NCBI GenBank assembly: GCA_029262675.1
Contig: JAJCYW010000003.1
Location: 1-64,000, forward strand
Origin: Chloroflexota bacterium
Lineage (GTDB): Bacteria > Chloroflexota > Dehalococcoidia > DSTF01 > RBG-16-68-14
Reading direction: 5' to 3'
Length of the DNA: 64,000 nucleotides
Shown here piece by piece: positions 52,105 to 61,382 of the stretch (positions within the stretch are counted from its first letter, which is position 1; each line of letters opens with the position of its first letter). The notes below the pieces were generated by a model. The model did no database searches and had not been told where the DNA came from. It worked only from the letters and a program-made list of their open reading frames with translations. The position numbers and the translations under genes are program-made.

Positions 52105-52620
52105 ACCGGCGGATCGATCGTGCACTCACGTGGTAGCCGAGTTTGCGCAGTTCGCCCTGAATGCGGACGCTGCCCCAGCGCGGGTTCTCACGCGCCATCC
52201 GCCGAATCAGCTCTCGGATCTCCACCTGAATGCGAGGTCGGCCAAAATCCCGGCGGCTCTTCCGTGTCCAGTCGCGTCGCCAGGCGGTGCGATGCCAGCG
52301 GACGACGGTGTCCGGCTGCACGAGGACGAGGACCGAACGCTACTGCGGCAAGTGGCGGGCAAACCACGACCAGAGCAGGCGGTCGGCAGGTTCGAGACGT
52401 CGTCGTCGAGACGAGCGGGCCAACACGGCAAGCTGATGTCGCAGGGCGACATTCTCGAGGACGAGGTTTCGGTGCGAGAGGAGTGCACCCCGAGCGCCGA
52501 AGACGAGCAGCCAGAGAAAGAACAGTATGGCCAAATCCTCCTCGTCGAACGGTACGCAAGAGTTGACCACGAGTCTACGTTGGCCCGGGATTAGCTTCGG
52601 ATGGGTTTTGTCCTCCCACA
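52105..52620 (-). mobile_element. IS481/IS3-like element, truncated transposase pseudogene
   Basis: The outer end at 52620 reads TGTGGGAGGACAAAACC. The transposase starts at about 52570 (GTG): LVLENVALRHQLAVLARSSRRRRLEPADRLLWSWF. An in-frame TAG replaces an expected Trp after LPQ, and the same frame continues VLVLVQPDTVVRWHRTAW, DFGRPRIQVEIRELIRRM and NPRWGSVRIQGELRKLGY, the helix-turn-helix region ahead of the integrase core. The catalytic DDE domain is lost at the 52104 junction, so the element is inactive. Confidence 0.8.
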
Positions 52621-53040
52621 GCTAGTTTTTGAAGGATGGCGAGGCGATCGGATTGCACTGACAGGGCGCTTGGAAGGCGGTTTCCTTTCTGTATCGCTGC
52701 TTGCCTGGGAAGCTTGGAATCTCTCTATGAGAAGCAGAGCGCTGGGAGTTGTTACACCGTGCTTGACGTAGAGGGACAAGTTGTCGAACTCAGGAGACAG
52801 GGCGATTTCTCGGCCAGATTCGTTCTGATGTCTGACGTACTGTCGAACGGCGAATGTGACCCCAGGACAGTTCTGACGACGGCGACTCGCAGTCATGCAT
52901 TGAGTCCAAGATCGCCCGGTCCAGCGATTCATTGCTCTTTCGCCCAACGCTGGACATTCCTGGCCGGAGGCGAACGGGCGTGCTAGAATTGATCAGGGTG
53001 CATCCGTTTGCTGCCGTTCACGATCTGGAAGGAACCGTTC
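52621..53040. other. intergenic, no supported gene
   Basis: A plus-strand frame at 52636-52986 exists, but its composition is not convincingly protein-like and no start signal is seen. TAGAAT at 52985-52990 could be the -10 of the SIR2-STAND gene that follows. Confidence 0.35.
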
Positions 53041-56000
53041 GTGTCTCTCTCCGCTGATCAGCTGCTCGAAGACGACACTTTTCTATTTATTGGGCGCCGA
53101 ATCCTCACTGGGAACTGTGCACTCTTCCTTGGTGCCGGGTCGTCGCTTTCCTCTGGAGCACCGACAAGTGAAGAGCTGGCGACGCTGATCGCGACGAAGG
53201 TCCTCATGACTGACAAGACCTATCCCTTGGCCGAGGTTGTGGCCTACGCGGACGCCAGTGTCGGTCGACGGCAGGTTTGTGAAGTGATTGCAGACCGTCT
53301 CGCAGGCTTGGAGCCGGCCACAGCGTTGAAGCTGCTCCCGGCGTTTCGGTGGAAGACCATCTTCTCCGTCAACTTTGATGACTTGATCGCGAAAGCGTAT
53401 GCTCAAACAAAGGATACGAGAGCTGCTGAACTTTCCGTGTTCTACGCGGCCGCTGATCTTGATTTTGTTCCAGCTGGACACATCCCACTTTACATGGTGC
53501 ATGGAGACTTCCGACATCCCACCGATCCCAAGATGGGCCTCGTCTTGACAGCAGACGACTTCGTCAAGGCCACTTCCCACAGAAGGGCTTTCTACAGACT
53601 GCTCACGGACAAACTTCAGCGAGACGAAGTAGTCTACGCTGGGTTTTCGTTATCAGACCCAGATTTCCACGCGGTCGTCAACGACGTCTGGGAAGCCGTA
53701 GATCAGCAACCAAACCTTGTGCCACGGGGCTACGCTCTCCAGCCAGATTATGAGCTTTTCGCGCAACGGCATTGGGACAGCAAGAAGATCACACTTATAG
53801 ACGCCACTATCGAGGATTTCGCTGGCGCACTGATGCGGCTCGCGTCCGGGAAGGAAACTCAACAGCCGATCGAAATTGGCTCGCGTCCGATCCTCCCGGA
53901 TTTTCTCTCGTCGATCTCAGTTGTGTCTGACCTCTCCGAAGACATTTCCAATGCGTTCGACTTCCCTCAGTTCGACGCCGGCGAGTCGACTGCGGCTCAA
54001 TTCTTCAGAGGTGGTCCAGTTTCTTGGGCAGATATTCGTGAGCGCATCGATGGGATGCGCGAAGTGACAGATGGAATTCTCGAAACGGTCTTGATAGATC
54101 CGTCCGAAGAGCCAACGCGCCGTAGCGCCAAGTCGACTCCATTCGTCTTTGTCGATGGGCCGGCTGGAACCGGAAAGACAACATTGTTGAGGCGTCTGGC
54201 CTGGGAGCTAGCTCACACCTGGCGTCGGCCGGTTGCTTGGATTAGAGACCCGTCACTCATGCAATTCGACCTAATTGAGGCTATGGCGAAGGACACGGAT
54301 GGTCGTCTCTACCTGTTTATTGACAACTGTGCGGATGCTGGAAGACAGGTCATCTATGTCCTGAACCGATGTCGGCGCCGGAACCTCGCCGTGTCGTTCA
54401 TCGGTTCCGACCGCGCCAACGAGTGGTCGGCAAGCACAAAGGCAACGCCGCTCGACCCCGATTATCGCATCACGCTTGGCAGCATCACGCGAGTTGAGGC
54501 GATAGATATCCTCGCGGGAATGCGACGAACAGACCAGCTTGGAACGCTCAAGGATCTACCGGAAGAGGATCAGCTTTCAAGGCTACTGGATCGAGCTGGG
54601 CGTCAACTCCTCGTCGCACTTCGTGAAGCTACCGAGGAAGGTAGGCGATTTGACGAAATCATCGAAGATGAATACGGCAAGATTCCCTCCGAAACCGCCA
54701 AGCGTGCCTATCTTTATGTCTGCACTCTGTACCAATTTGGCATCGTGACCCGAGCCGGAATCCTCAGCCGAGCGACGGGCGTAGCATTGGGCGATTTCGC
54801 AGAGAAGGTTCTCCACCCTACTGATTCTGTCATTGTAGAGCGCCAGATCAATGTGTCTGCGCAACCTACCTATCAAGCTAGGCACGAGGTAATTGCCCAA
54901 ATCGTCTTCCGTCGAGCCCTACCGACATCACGCACAAGAGCCGACCAGATCCTCGCAATCTTGAATCAGTTAGACCCTGGTTACCGGGACGACCACATGG
55001 CCTTCAGTCGATTGATAAATTACAGGTGGTTGCGACAGCTTGGCCTAACGCCGGGGGACCTCTCAGACGTGTACAACGCAGCCAAGAGACTACGTCCAGA
55101 TGATCACAGAGTTACTCACCAGCAAGCTCTTTCCCTTCGTTTTGCTGATCCTGGACAAGCCGCCAGGCTTCTGCGCGAGGCGGAGGAAATGGAACCTCGG
55201 GACGACCTTGTCAGGCACAGCCGAGCCACGTTGATGCTGGACCAAGCCCGCGATCTCCATGGCGAAGAACGCCACCGACTCCTCCTGCAAGCTGAGGGGG
55301 AATTTCGTGGCCTCATGAGAGCAGACCCGACGAACGCAGCCCCTTACGCTTCCCTCGCGAAGCTCTACTTGGATGAGTCGATAGCTGCATCCGACAACGC
55401 CGAACGGATTCGCTTTCTAGCCATGGGCCAGCACACAATAAGAGACGCCTACACGCGCTGCCGGGTGACCCAACACTTACTGGAGATGACTGCTCGCCTC
55501 GACGAAGCCGTCGGTCAGTTTGATGATGCTGAGGAGGATTACCGGCAAGCGATCGCACAGGCTGCCGGAGATGTCCAACTTGCTTCTAATTTCGCAGCAT
55601 TCTTGAGGCGGTTAGGGCGCGAAACCGACGCCGTCGCGGTCCTGAACAGCGCACTAGATATGCACCCAGCCGATCCTCTCCTCAATTACTCACTGGCAAG
55701 GCTCCTTGAGATCGTCGAACCTGACAACGAGGCAGCTATCCGGCGGGCGTACGAGTGCGCGATTGCAGAGCCCGTTCGGGGTTTCATGCCACAGCTTGAC
55801 TATGCGGTCTACCTCTTTCTAGTCGGCGATCAAGGTTCGGCTTATCAGCACTTTCGGGAACTTCGCAGCCTGGATCTTTCCTATTCTGTAAGAGCGCGTC
55901 CCTATCGCTGGCTCGAGAAGGACGGGGCAAGGCAGGTCTTCCCGGCAAGGCTTTGGTCGCGGGGCTTGTCCTCGTCATTTATTGAGGTCGCCATCTTTCA

Positions 56001-56121
56001 GGAGCCTGTCTACATCTCGCCTACGGAACTGGCGAAGGGGACTTCGGATTCCGAGTTCAGTGTGAACGTTTCGTTCAATCTTTTTGGACCTCGTGCGTTT
56101 CTGGCTGAACGAGAGAGCTGA
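53041..56121 (+). CDS. SIR2-STAND NTPase-TPR protein (Avs-type)
   Basis: This multidomain immune-type protein has 1026 residues. The N-terminal SIR2 domain has LFLGAGSSLSSGAP (about 33), FSVNFDDLI, MVHGDFRHP (catalytic-type His, about 153) and YAGFSLSDPDF. The STAND NTPase has P-loop VDGPAGTGKTTLLRRL (about 373) and Walker B YLFIDNC (about 425). From about residue 680 helical TPR-like repeats (AARLLREAEEMEPRDDL, LASNFAAFLRRLGRETDAV) run to near the end. This order matches SIR2-bearing Avs proteins, in which the repeats sense a phage protein and the SIR2 domain depletes NAD+. The start GTG 53041 has GGAAGGA eight bases upstream. Confidence 0.85.
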   Translation: MSLSADQLLEDDTFLFIGRRILTGNCALFLGAGSSLSSGAPTSEELATLIATKVLMTDKTYPLAEVVAYADASVGRRQVCEVIADRLAGLEPATALKLLPAFRWKTIFSVNFDDLIAKAYAQTKDTRAAELSVFYAAADLDFVPAGHIPLYMVHGDFRHPTDPKMGLVLTADDFVKATSHRRAFYRLLTDKLQRDEVVYAGFSLSDPDFHAVVNDVWEAVDQQPNLVPRGYALQPDYELFAQRHWDSKKITLIDATIEDFAGALMRLASGKETQQPIEIGSRPILPDFLSSISVVSDLSEDISNAFDFPQFDAGESTAAQFFRGGPVSWADIRERIDGMREVTDGILETVLIDPSEEPTRRSAKSTPFVFVDGPAGTGKTTLLRRLAWELAHTWRRPVAWIRDPSLMQFDLIEAMAKDTDGRLYLFIDNCADAGRQVIYVLNRCRRRNLAVSFIGSDRANEWSASTKATPLDPDYRITLGSITRVEAIDILAGMRRTDQLGTLKDLPEEDQLSRLLDRAGRQLLVALREATEEGRRFDEIIEDEYGKIPSETAKRAYLYVCTLYQFGIVTRAGILSRATGVALGDFAEKVLHPTDSVIVERQINVSAQPTYQARHEVIAQIVFRRALPTSRTRADQILAILNQLDPGYRDDHMAFSRLINYRWLRQLGLTPGDLSDVYNAAKRLRPDDHRVTHQQALSLRFADPGQAARLLREAEEMEPRDDLVRHSRATLMLDQARDLHGEERHRLLLQAEGEFRGLMRADPTNAAPYASLAKLYLDESIAASDNAERIRFLAMGQHTIRDAYTRCRVTQHLLEMTARLDEAVGQFDDAEEDYRQAIAQAAGDVQLASNFAAFLRRLGRETDAVAVLNSALDMHPADPLLNYSLARLLEIVEPDNEAAIRRAYECAIAEPVRGFMPQLDYAVYLFLVGDQGSAYQHFRELRSLDLSYSVRARPYRWLEKDGARQVFPARLWSRGLSSSFIEVAIFQEPVYISPTELAKGTSDSEFSVNVSFNLFGPRAFLAERES

Positions 56122-56973
56122 TAACCAACCCTCGTACCCTCCAATCAGTAGGTACGGCGACCGGCCGTTGCCGGCGCAGAGAGCTGAGCTGGTAAACCAC
56201 CTGCCTCCGAGGCAGCGGGTCTGTCGAGGGGCACGATAACTCCCCCACAGGCGCCTAATCGCCCCTTCTTGGTTGCGGCGTTTCGTATCTGCATGATGGT
56301 CTCCATTGGATCAGATCGTGTCCAGTTATCGTGTCGGACACCGCATATGACACCCACCAAGCAGTAGAGCATCCGCTTCCCAAGCAGGGCGGTGTGAACA
56401 CTGGAGCGTCGTAGCGAGGACCGCGAGCATTAGAGCGGTGCGTCATCAGCTGTCGCTCGGTAGCCTCACCGCGACGGCCGGCGCCGGAAGCTCCGAAAGT
56501 GTGCGGGACGAGGCCCTAGCCTCGACAGGAGCCCCCAAGCCTCTTGGTGCTTCCTCGGGAAGGCGGAAATTGCCGATCTCCGAATGGATGATGCTTGTGC
56601 CGCCCATGCAGTTCCAACATGGTCCATCACGCCAAGACGTAAGCTGCATTCTTGCCTGTAGGTTTCGATTACGCATCACCGAAGCGATCGTGCGCTCCTC
56701 GAGTTGTCGCTGGTCATCCCTGGTTAGTGCGGTACTGATCCGTTGCCCGTCCGTGATCAGGGTCGCCGCCGAGGTTTGATTCCGATCCGAGTCCGATGGA
56801 TCTTCGCTCATTCAGCCATCGCTATCTCGTCGCTAGGAGGCGATGATGTGACACAGCGGGGGACAGCGACGCCAGCGTTGTGCATCGCGCTCGCCGCACG
56901 CTAACGCAGGAAGCGGGCAGAAAGAAACACCACACAAGAAACGCGCTGTGGGTAGTACAGGAGGAGGCACAAG
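56122..56973. other. intergenic with hairpin repeat
   Basis: The hairpin CTGCCTCCGAGGCAG at 56201-56215 is preceded by GAGCTGGTAAACCAC, giving a weak resemblance to a tRNA D and anticodon arm, but no T arm follows. A GGGG/CCCC hairpin lies at 56228-56246. The rest has only short frames; a minus-strand 121-codon ORF (56811-56446) lacks a ribosome-binding site and known motifs. Confidence 0.4.
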
Positions 56974-57174
56974 GTGAACACGAACTCCGAGCTGAGGAAA
57001 GCCACGTGGATGTCGCGCCGAGTGTCAGCGAGTTCCTTAATGGTGGGCCTGAGCATCGCCGAGACGGGGATCTTCCTCCGACGGATCGCTGCCGGCATGA
57101 AACCGATACACGCGCGACGCCTCATCAATGGCGAACGTCGATTCGCCGCGGGAGACCCGACGAACGCGAGGTAG
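56974..57174 (+). CDS. small basic protein, unknown
   Basis: It encodes 66 residues from a GTG preceded by AGGAGGAGG at seven bases, one of the best SD sequences in the region, which is why it is kept. The product is NTNSELRKATWMSRRV, then VGLSIAETGIFLRRIAAG and a basic tail. No family is recognised. It precedes the DUF4236/VWA operon by ~55 bases and may be its first cistron. Confidence 0.4.
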   Translation: MNTNSELRKATWMSRRVSASSLMVGLSIAETGIFLRRIAAGMKPIHARRLINGERRFAAGDPTNAR

Positions 57175-57227
57175 CAGATGATAAATCCAGCCCACTCCCG
57201 CGTTTCGGGATGGGAGACATCAAGAAC

Positions 57228-57914
57228 ATGGCCCTAGAGCAGGTCCTGCGGAAGGCGGCAGGCCACCTGCGACTGCGGCGCCGTTTCAGCTTCGGCGAGC
57301 GTGGCTACGTCACCGTCTCGAGAGGAGGGGCCTCGTTCTCGGCGAAGGTCCGTCGCGGCATGACCCTGCTCTTCCGGCCTAGCGAGCGGCCTCGGGTCAC
57401 GTGGAGCGTGCCCGGGACCGGCCTCACCTGGCGGCGCGCACTGCCGCTCCCAAGCCTCTGGTTCCTCTCGCCCGGCGAGTTGTGGAGGCGCCAGAAGATC
57501 GGGCAGTACGCGCCCACTGTTGAAGAGACGCTGGACCGGTTCTACCCGGGCGTAGTCCCGCCGCGGGTCGTGCTCAGCCCGCGGGCGAGGGTGACGCTCG
57601 CGCGCTTCCGGCCGGAGCCGGACGAGCGCATCGTCGTGTCGTCGCGCCTCGCCGAGCGGTTGCCCGCTGACCTGGTCAGAGAGGCGCTTGTCCGCGAAAG
57701 CGTACGCGCCGGCCTGTGGTCGCGCGAAGGTAAGACCGGTGCCAGGCGTCTTCGCGAAGAGCTGACGCGCCTGGGTATTGAGCCGGGCGCTGGAGCCACT
57801 GCGTCCCGCGAGCGGCACATCATCACGCAACCGAGTGACGCCGACGCAGCAGTGCATAGGACGACCGGTTCCACCTGGGACCGGGCAGCTCTACGAAAGG
57901 AGGGTGGGAAATGA
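57228..57914 (+). CDS. DUF4236-like N-terminal domain protein
   Basis: It encodes 228 residues. LRLRRRFSFGERGYVTVSRG, then ASFSAKVRRG and VTWSVPGTGLTWRR reproduce the layout of DUF4236 (a short beta domain with an L-R-F/L-R-R-x-F start and a GTGLSW/Y end). The remaining ~150 residues are helical and basic, with VEETLDRFYPGVVPPRVVLS and VREALVRESVRAGLW. The start at 57228 is chosen for GGGAGA nine bases upstream; an ATG 18 bases earlier sits inside a TCCCG/CGGGA hairpin that may control initiation. The stop overlaps the VWA gene ATG. Confidence 0.6.
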   Translation: MALEQVLRKAAGHLRLRRRFSFGERGYVTVSRGGASFSAKVRRGMTLLFRPSERPRVTWSVPGTGLTWRRALPLPSLWFLSPGELWRRQKIGQYAPTVEETLDRFYPGVVPPRVVLSPRARVTLARFRPEPDERIVVSSRLAERLPADLVREALVRESVRAGLWSREGKTGARRLREELTRLGIEPGAGATASRERHIITQPSDADAAVHRTTGSTWDRAALRKEGGK

Positions 57915-59131
57915 ACCTGGCTATGAGAGTAACACTGGCGGGGCTCTTGCTTGGCGCGCTGGCAGGTGGCGGTGTCGCCGTGAGCATGGAAACCGACGCC
58001 GGGCCTATCGTGCCCCCTGCGTTGGCAGGTCTCGGGCAGGCGCTCTGCAACGCCGCGGAAGTCGACCTCCTGTTGGACGGCTCCGATTCCGTGGACGACG
58101 AGGCGTTTGCGCGGCAAGCGAAGGTCGCGGTGGGCGCCGCATTGGAGTTCCAGGGCTGCGATCCACAGCCGCGCGTCATGGTCGGCGCGTTTTCAGAGGG
58201 CGTCTCGCAGCTTGAGCCTTTCGACTTCCAGAAGCCGCTAGCGCAGCTGACGCGGCTCCGCTCGCAGCTCGCTGTCGAGTGGACGAACCCTGTCGCTGCG
58301 GTGGCGACGGTCCAAGAGGCGACGGCCGGTGAGGTCGGCGTCGTCGTCATCACCGACGGTGCCATCGAGCCGGGCCCGCAGGATGGGCCGCCGGCCGACG
58401 TCGCAGCCTTCGTCGGCGAACTCGAAGCGCTGCAATCGGCAGGGCCGTTGGTCCTATGGGCAGTCCGTAGCTCAGTCGATGCATCATTCAGCTCCACCTT
58501 TGGTCCCATCTGGGACGAACTGGGGATGCGGGGGCTTGGAGTCCTCGACGTCGCCCCGCAGGGCACCGCGATCGTACCGCCGTTCAGGGCGGTCCGATCG
58601 GCGCCGACTGACATCGAGCTGGAGCCAACGGCAACACCGGTGCTTCAGCCAACCGTTGTCTCCGACCCACTCGGAGCGGTCGTCTCTGTCTCAGGCGAGT
58701 CGCTGCACGAATTCTTCATGTCCGGCCGTGGCATCCTGCTGTTCACGTTTGTCGGCGCCCTCTGGGGCGTCGCCTTGCTGGTCGTCGCGTTCCGATTCAG
58801 GAAGCAGGCGGCGCCATCCATAGGCCTTCAGGTGAGGCGTCCGGACGGCAAGACAACATTGTTGCAGCTGGTGCAGGGCGAGCCGAAAGACGTTCCCGCG
58901 GGCGAACCCAACGCCCGCAAGCTCGTGCTCCAGGAGGATGGCTCCATCCTGGTGGACGGACGCGACCGGATTCTAGCTCGGGCCGGCACCTTCAACCTGA
59001 ACGATCTATACCAGGTCCGCCGCATTCCACCACTGGGACCCTCGACTTCCTGGGAGAGCGTGGCAATAGAAGACAACAAACCCCGGAACCTAGCTGAAGA
59101 ACATTGGAAAGAGAAGGAGGTAACAACGTGA
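57911..59131 (+). CDS. membrane-anchored VWA-domain protein
   Basis: It encodes 406 residues. A signal or anchor segment (VTLAGLLLGALAGGGVAV) is followed by a von Willebrand factor A domain with an intact MIDAS: DLLLDGSDSVDDEAF (DxSxS, about 55) and VVVITDGAIEPG (about 140). A second membrane helix lies near residues 277-297 (GILLFTFVGALWGVALLVV). The cytoplasmic C-terminal ~105 residues are beta-rich (GLQVRRPDGKTTLLQLV, DGSILVDGRDRIL). The VWA should be outside the cytoplasm. It overlaps the genes on both sides by four bases, so it is part of a translationally coupled operon. Confidence 0.8.
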   Translation: MNLAMRVTLAGLLLGALAGGGVAVSMETDAGPIVPPALAGLGQALCNAAEVDLLLDGSDSVDDEAFARQAKVAVGAALEFQGCDPQPRVMVGAFSEGVSQLEPFDFQKPLAQLTRLRSQLAVEWTNPVAAVATVQEATAGEVGVVVITDGAIEPGPQDGPPADVAAFVGELEALQSAGPLVLWAVRSSVDASFSSTFGPIWDELGMRGLGVLDVAPQGTAIVPPFRAVRSAPTDIELEPTATPVLQPTVVSDPLGAVVSVSGESLHEFFMSGRGILLFTFVGALWGVALLVVAFRFRKQAAPSIGLQVRRPDGKTTLLQLVQGEPKDVPAGEPNARKLVLQEDGSILVDGRDRILARAGTFNLNDLYQVRRIPPLGPSTSWESVAIEDNKPRNLAEEHWKEKEVTT

Positions 59132-60105
59132 TTGGACTGATCTACGCGACGCTGGCGACGACGACAGTAGCAGGGTTGGACTACACGGTCATCCCGCTGC
59201 TGACGACGGTCGCGGCTCGACTGGGGATCGTCGAGCCACCGCCATCGATGGAATGGATGGACTCGCCTCAGGCGATCGCGGCCGCACTGGGGCTCTACGT
59301 GCTGGGTCTCGTCTCTGCGAGGCTCGGCCGGCCTGACCAGCTCAAGGTCTTGGAGCGGGCGGTCGGAGTACCCTTTGCAGCGGCCTCGCTTGCGGCCCTG
59401 GGGCTGGGCGCGGCTGACCGGTCTGGCCTGGAAGGTGCCCTGGTGGGCGAATCTTCCACGGCCGGCGCCTGGCTGCGTCCGGGCGAGTACACCGGCGCGG
59501 ACGCAGCGGCGCTTAGCGGCATCGCCGCGGTGTCCACGCCCATCTCGCTCTTCGGCCGCGGCCTGCGGCGGCTGAGCGCGCGCGTACCGTACGCCAAGGC
59601 CGTGCACTCCGGCGTCGCTATCATCGGCATGTCGGCCAGTGCGGCTGTCTCCCGGCTGCCCACGGAGGCGATCGTGGCAGTGCTGTCAGTCGCGGCCGTG
59701 GCTGCAGTGCTCTTCGCGTTCGGCATCCTCTCGCGGGCGCGGCGGCTATTCGTCTGGTGGACCAGCGTTGGACAAGGCGCCTCGCGCAGGCAGCGGGTCG
59801 GCGTGCTCGCTGAGCTGGTCCTACCTGGTACGGGTGCGTTCATCATCGGACGTCCATGGTCGGGCCTGCCGCGGCTCGCGGCCGCCATCGCGCTGCTCGT
59901 GGGGATCCTCTTCCTGGGACCCGCCCTAGTCCCGGCCTACATCTTCGTGGGCCTGGGCGGCGCACTACAGGTGGCCGAGGAGGCCGTGACCGACGACGCG
60001 AGTGACGACGACGACGATGGTTGGAGCATCGGCGATGATAGCCCGGAACCCGAGCCCGCGCTGGTGACAGCCGGGGCGGGTCAAGCGCCAGAGGAGGACT
60101 GGTAA
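59128..60105 (+). CDS. multi-pass membrane protein, unknown
   Basis: It encodes 325 residues from GTG 59128 (GTGA overlap with the VWA stop). There are about six hydrophobic stretches, including AAALGLYVLGLVSARLG, AVLSVAAVAAVLFAFGI and LAAAIALLVGILFLGPALV, with a Gly/Pro loop LPGTGAFIIGRPWSGLP between them. The C-terminus is acidic and low-complexity (Asp-rich DDDDD stretch, EPEPAL). No known family is recognised. From its place it may form a membrane platform with the VWA protein. Confidence 0.7.
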   Translation: MIGLIYATLATTTVAGLDYTVIPLLTTVAARLGIVEPPPSMEWMDSPQAIAAALGLYVLGLVSARLGRPDQLKVLERAVGVPFAAASLAALGLGAADRSGLEGALVGESSTAGAWLRPGEYTGADAAALSGIAAVSTPISLFGRGLRRLSARVPYAKAVHSGVAIIGMSASAAVSRLPTEAIVAVLSVAAVAAVLFAFGILSRARRLFVWWTSVGQGASRRQRVGVLAELVLPGTGAFIIGRPWSGLPRLAAAIALLVGILFLGPALVPAYIFVGLGGALQVAEEAVTDDASDDDDDGWSIGDDSPEPEPALVTAGAGQAPEEDW

Positions 60106-60155
60106 TGCGAATAGGCAACCGAAACGGGAACAGTGCAACGAAAGGAGGACCAAGC

Positions 60156-61331
60156 GTGACAACCACGCGATTCATCACAGACGAAGACATTGAGAAGGCG
60201 TTCTCGGGCAATGGGGTCGTACAGGGGCCCCTGCCCGAGGAGCTGGAAGAGTACGGCGACCTGGTACTGGCGCTGCCGGCGCCGGTGCTGGTCCAGGCTG
60301 CGGGCACGTTCGCGGGGTTCATGCGGGGCGGGTTCGTCCTGCCCTTCAACGCCACTGGCCTGTGGGTACCCGGTGGTCGGTTTGACCTTGCCGCCATCCA
60401 CGACCTGCCGGGGCTCGTCCAGCCGCACCCGGCGTATAAGTTCCCTGGGCCGGACGATCTCGTCGTCGCAGGAGAGGACGTCATCGCGCGCGCCAAGGAG
60501 GCATACGGTGAGGACTGGGACGCGCTGATGCGCGGCAACGCCGTCTACGACCGCACGCTTGATGGGCGTGGCGGCCGGGGGATCCGGCCGGTCGCGGCCG
60601 CGGCGTTCGAGGCCGAACGCCGGCGCATCGAGCGCTGGCTGTCGGGCTACCTGAACGAGCTGGCGTGTCCGACGCCGACAGGCATCGGCCTGGACCGCTG
60701 GAAGCGCGACGGGAACGATGAGCTCAAGATCACGTGCGTGGTGTTCGCGGCCACAGGCGGCGCGGTCGGCTCCGCGCTGGCCATCCCCTTTATCGCCCTT
60801 CTCCGCCTCGCGGCGCGGCGGTACGGCATCCTACTGGACCCGTACCTCGTGCTACTGGGGCCTCGTGTCTTCGGCTACGGCACGCTCGATGTAGTCACGC
60901 CCAACATAGGCCCCAACACGGAGGCCATGCTGACGGAGCTCTACGTCGCGATGACGCAGGGCGTCGTCTCGATCGGCCGTGACACAGTCAACCTTGAGGA
61001 GCCGTTGGTTCCGCTGGGGAATGTCGTCCTCTTCGACGAGGATCTGACCGACCCGCAGACCGGCCTGGTGTCCGACGAGGCGCGCGCGGCGTACGCCGGG
61101 GAGGCGGGGCTCATCACGGGTGTTGCCGTCTCTTCCGGTGCGCTTCAGCGTGCTGCGGAGGGCGAGGCCAACGACAACAACGGTGCCGGCGCGCTCGGCA
61201 TCATGCGCCGAATCAGCGTGGCCGGCCACGGAATCGACCGTGCTGGACTGGCGTCCGCGCTCGCCGGGATAACGGCGAGCCGCATGCGCCAGGGCCTGCT
61301 CGCGTCGCTGCGAGGCGAGGATGTCATATGA
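60156..61331 (+). CDS. protein resembling Tubulin_2-type tubulin-like family
   Basis: It encodes 391 residues from GTG 60156, nine bases after AAAGGAGG; the ATG at 60105 lacks this signal. The central part reads ITCVVFAATGGAVGSALAIP (about 198), then LLRLAARRYG and NIGPNTEAMLTELYVAM. This parallels tubulin-like domain proteins, in which a Gly-rich GTP-binding turn (GGTGSG) is followed by a helix and a later N...A-x-L-x-EL helix. The glycine motif is atypical (GGAVGS), so nucleotide binding is uncertain. Ordinary tubulin or FtsZ signatures are absent. Fold prediction would be needed to confirm the family. Confidence 0.45.
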   Translation: MTTTRFITDEDIEKAFSGNGVVQGPLPEELEEYGDLVLALPAPVLVQAAGTFAGFMRGGFVLPFNATGLWVPGGRFDLAAIHDLPGLVQPHPAYKFPGPDDLVVAGEDVIARAKEAYGEDWDALMRGNAVYDRTLDGRGGRGIRPVAAAAFEAERRRIERWLSGYLNELACPTPTGIGLDRWKRDGNDELKITCVVFAATGGAVGSALAIPFIALLRLAARRYGILLDPYLVLLGPRVFGYGTLDVVTPNIGPNTEAMLTELYVAMTQGVVSIGRDTVNLEEPLVPLGNVVLFDEDLTDPQTGLVSDEARAAYAGEAGLITGVAVSSGALQRAAEGEANDNNGAGALGIMRRISVAGHGIDRAGLASALAGITASRMRQGLLASLRGEDVI

Positions 61332-61382
61332 CCACCACCAGCCGCGAACAAACGACAGGTAAGCAGTCGAAGGAGGAACACA

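Noticed and set aside
52636..52986. Plus-strand ORF before the SIR2-STAND gene
   Set aside because: It lies in an IS-flanked gap with no SD, unusual composition and no domain.
56170..56250. tRNA-Arg(CCG)-like structure after the Avs gene
   Set aside because: A D-arm-like and anticodon-arm-like pattern is seen, but there is no T arm with GTTCRA and the acceptor ends do not match.
56446..56811. Minus-strand ORF of 121 codons
   Set aside because: No ribosome-binding site, no recognisable motif and a composition drifting to Ala/Pro/Arg typical of shadow frames in GC-rich DNA.
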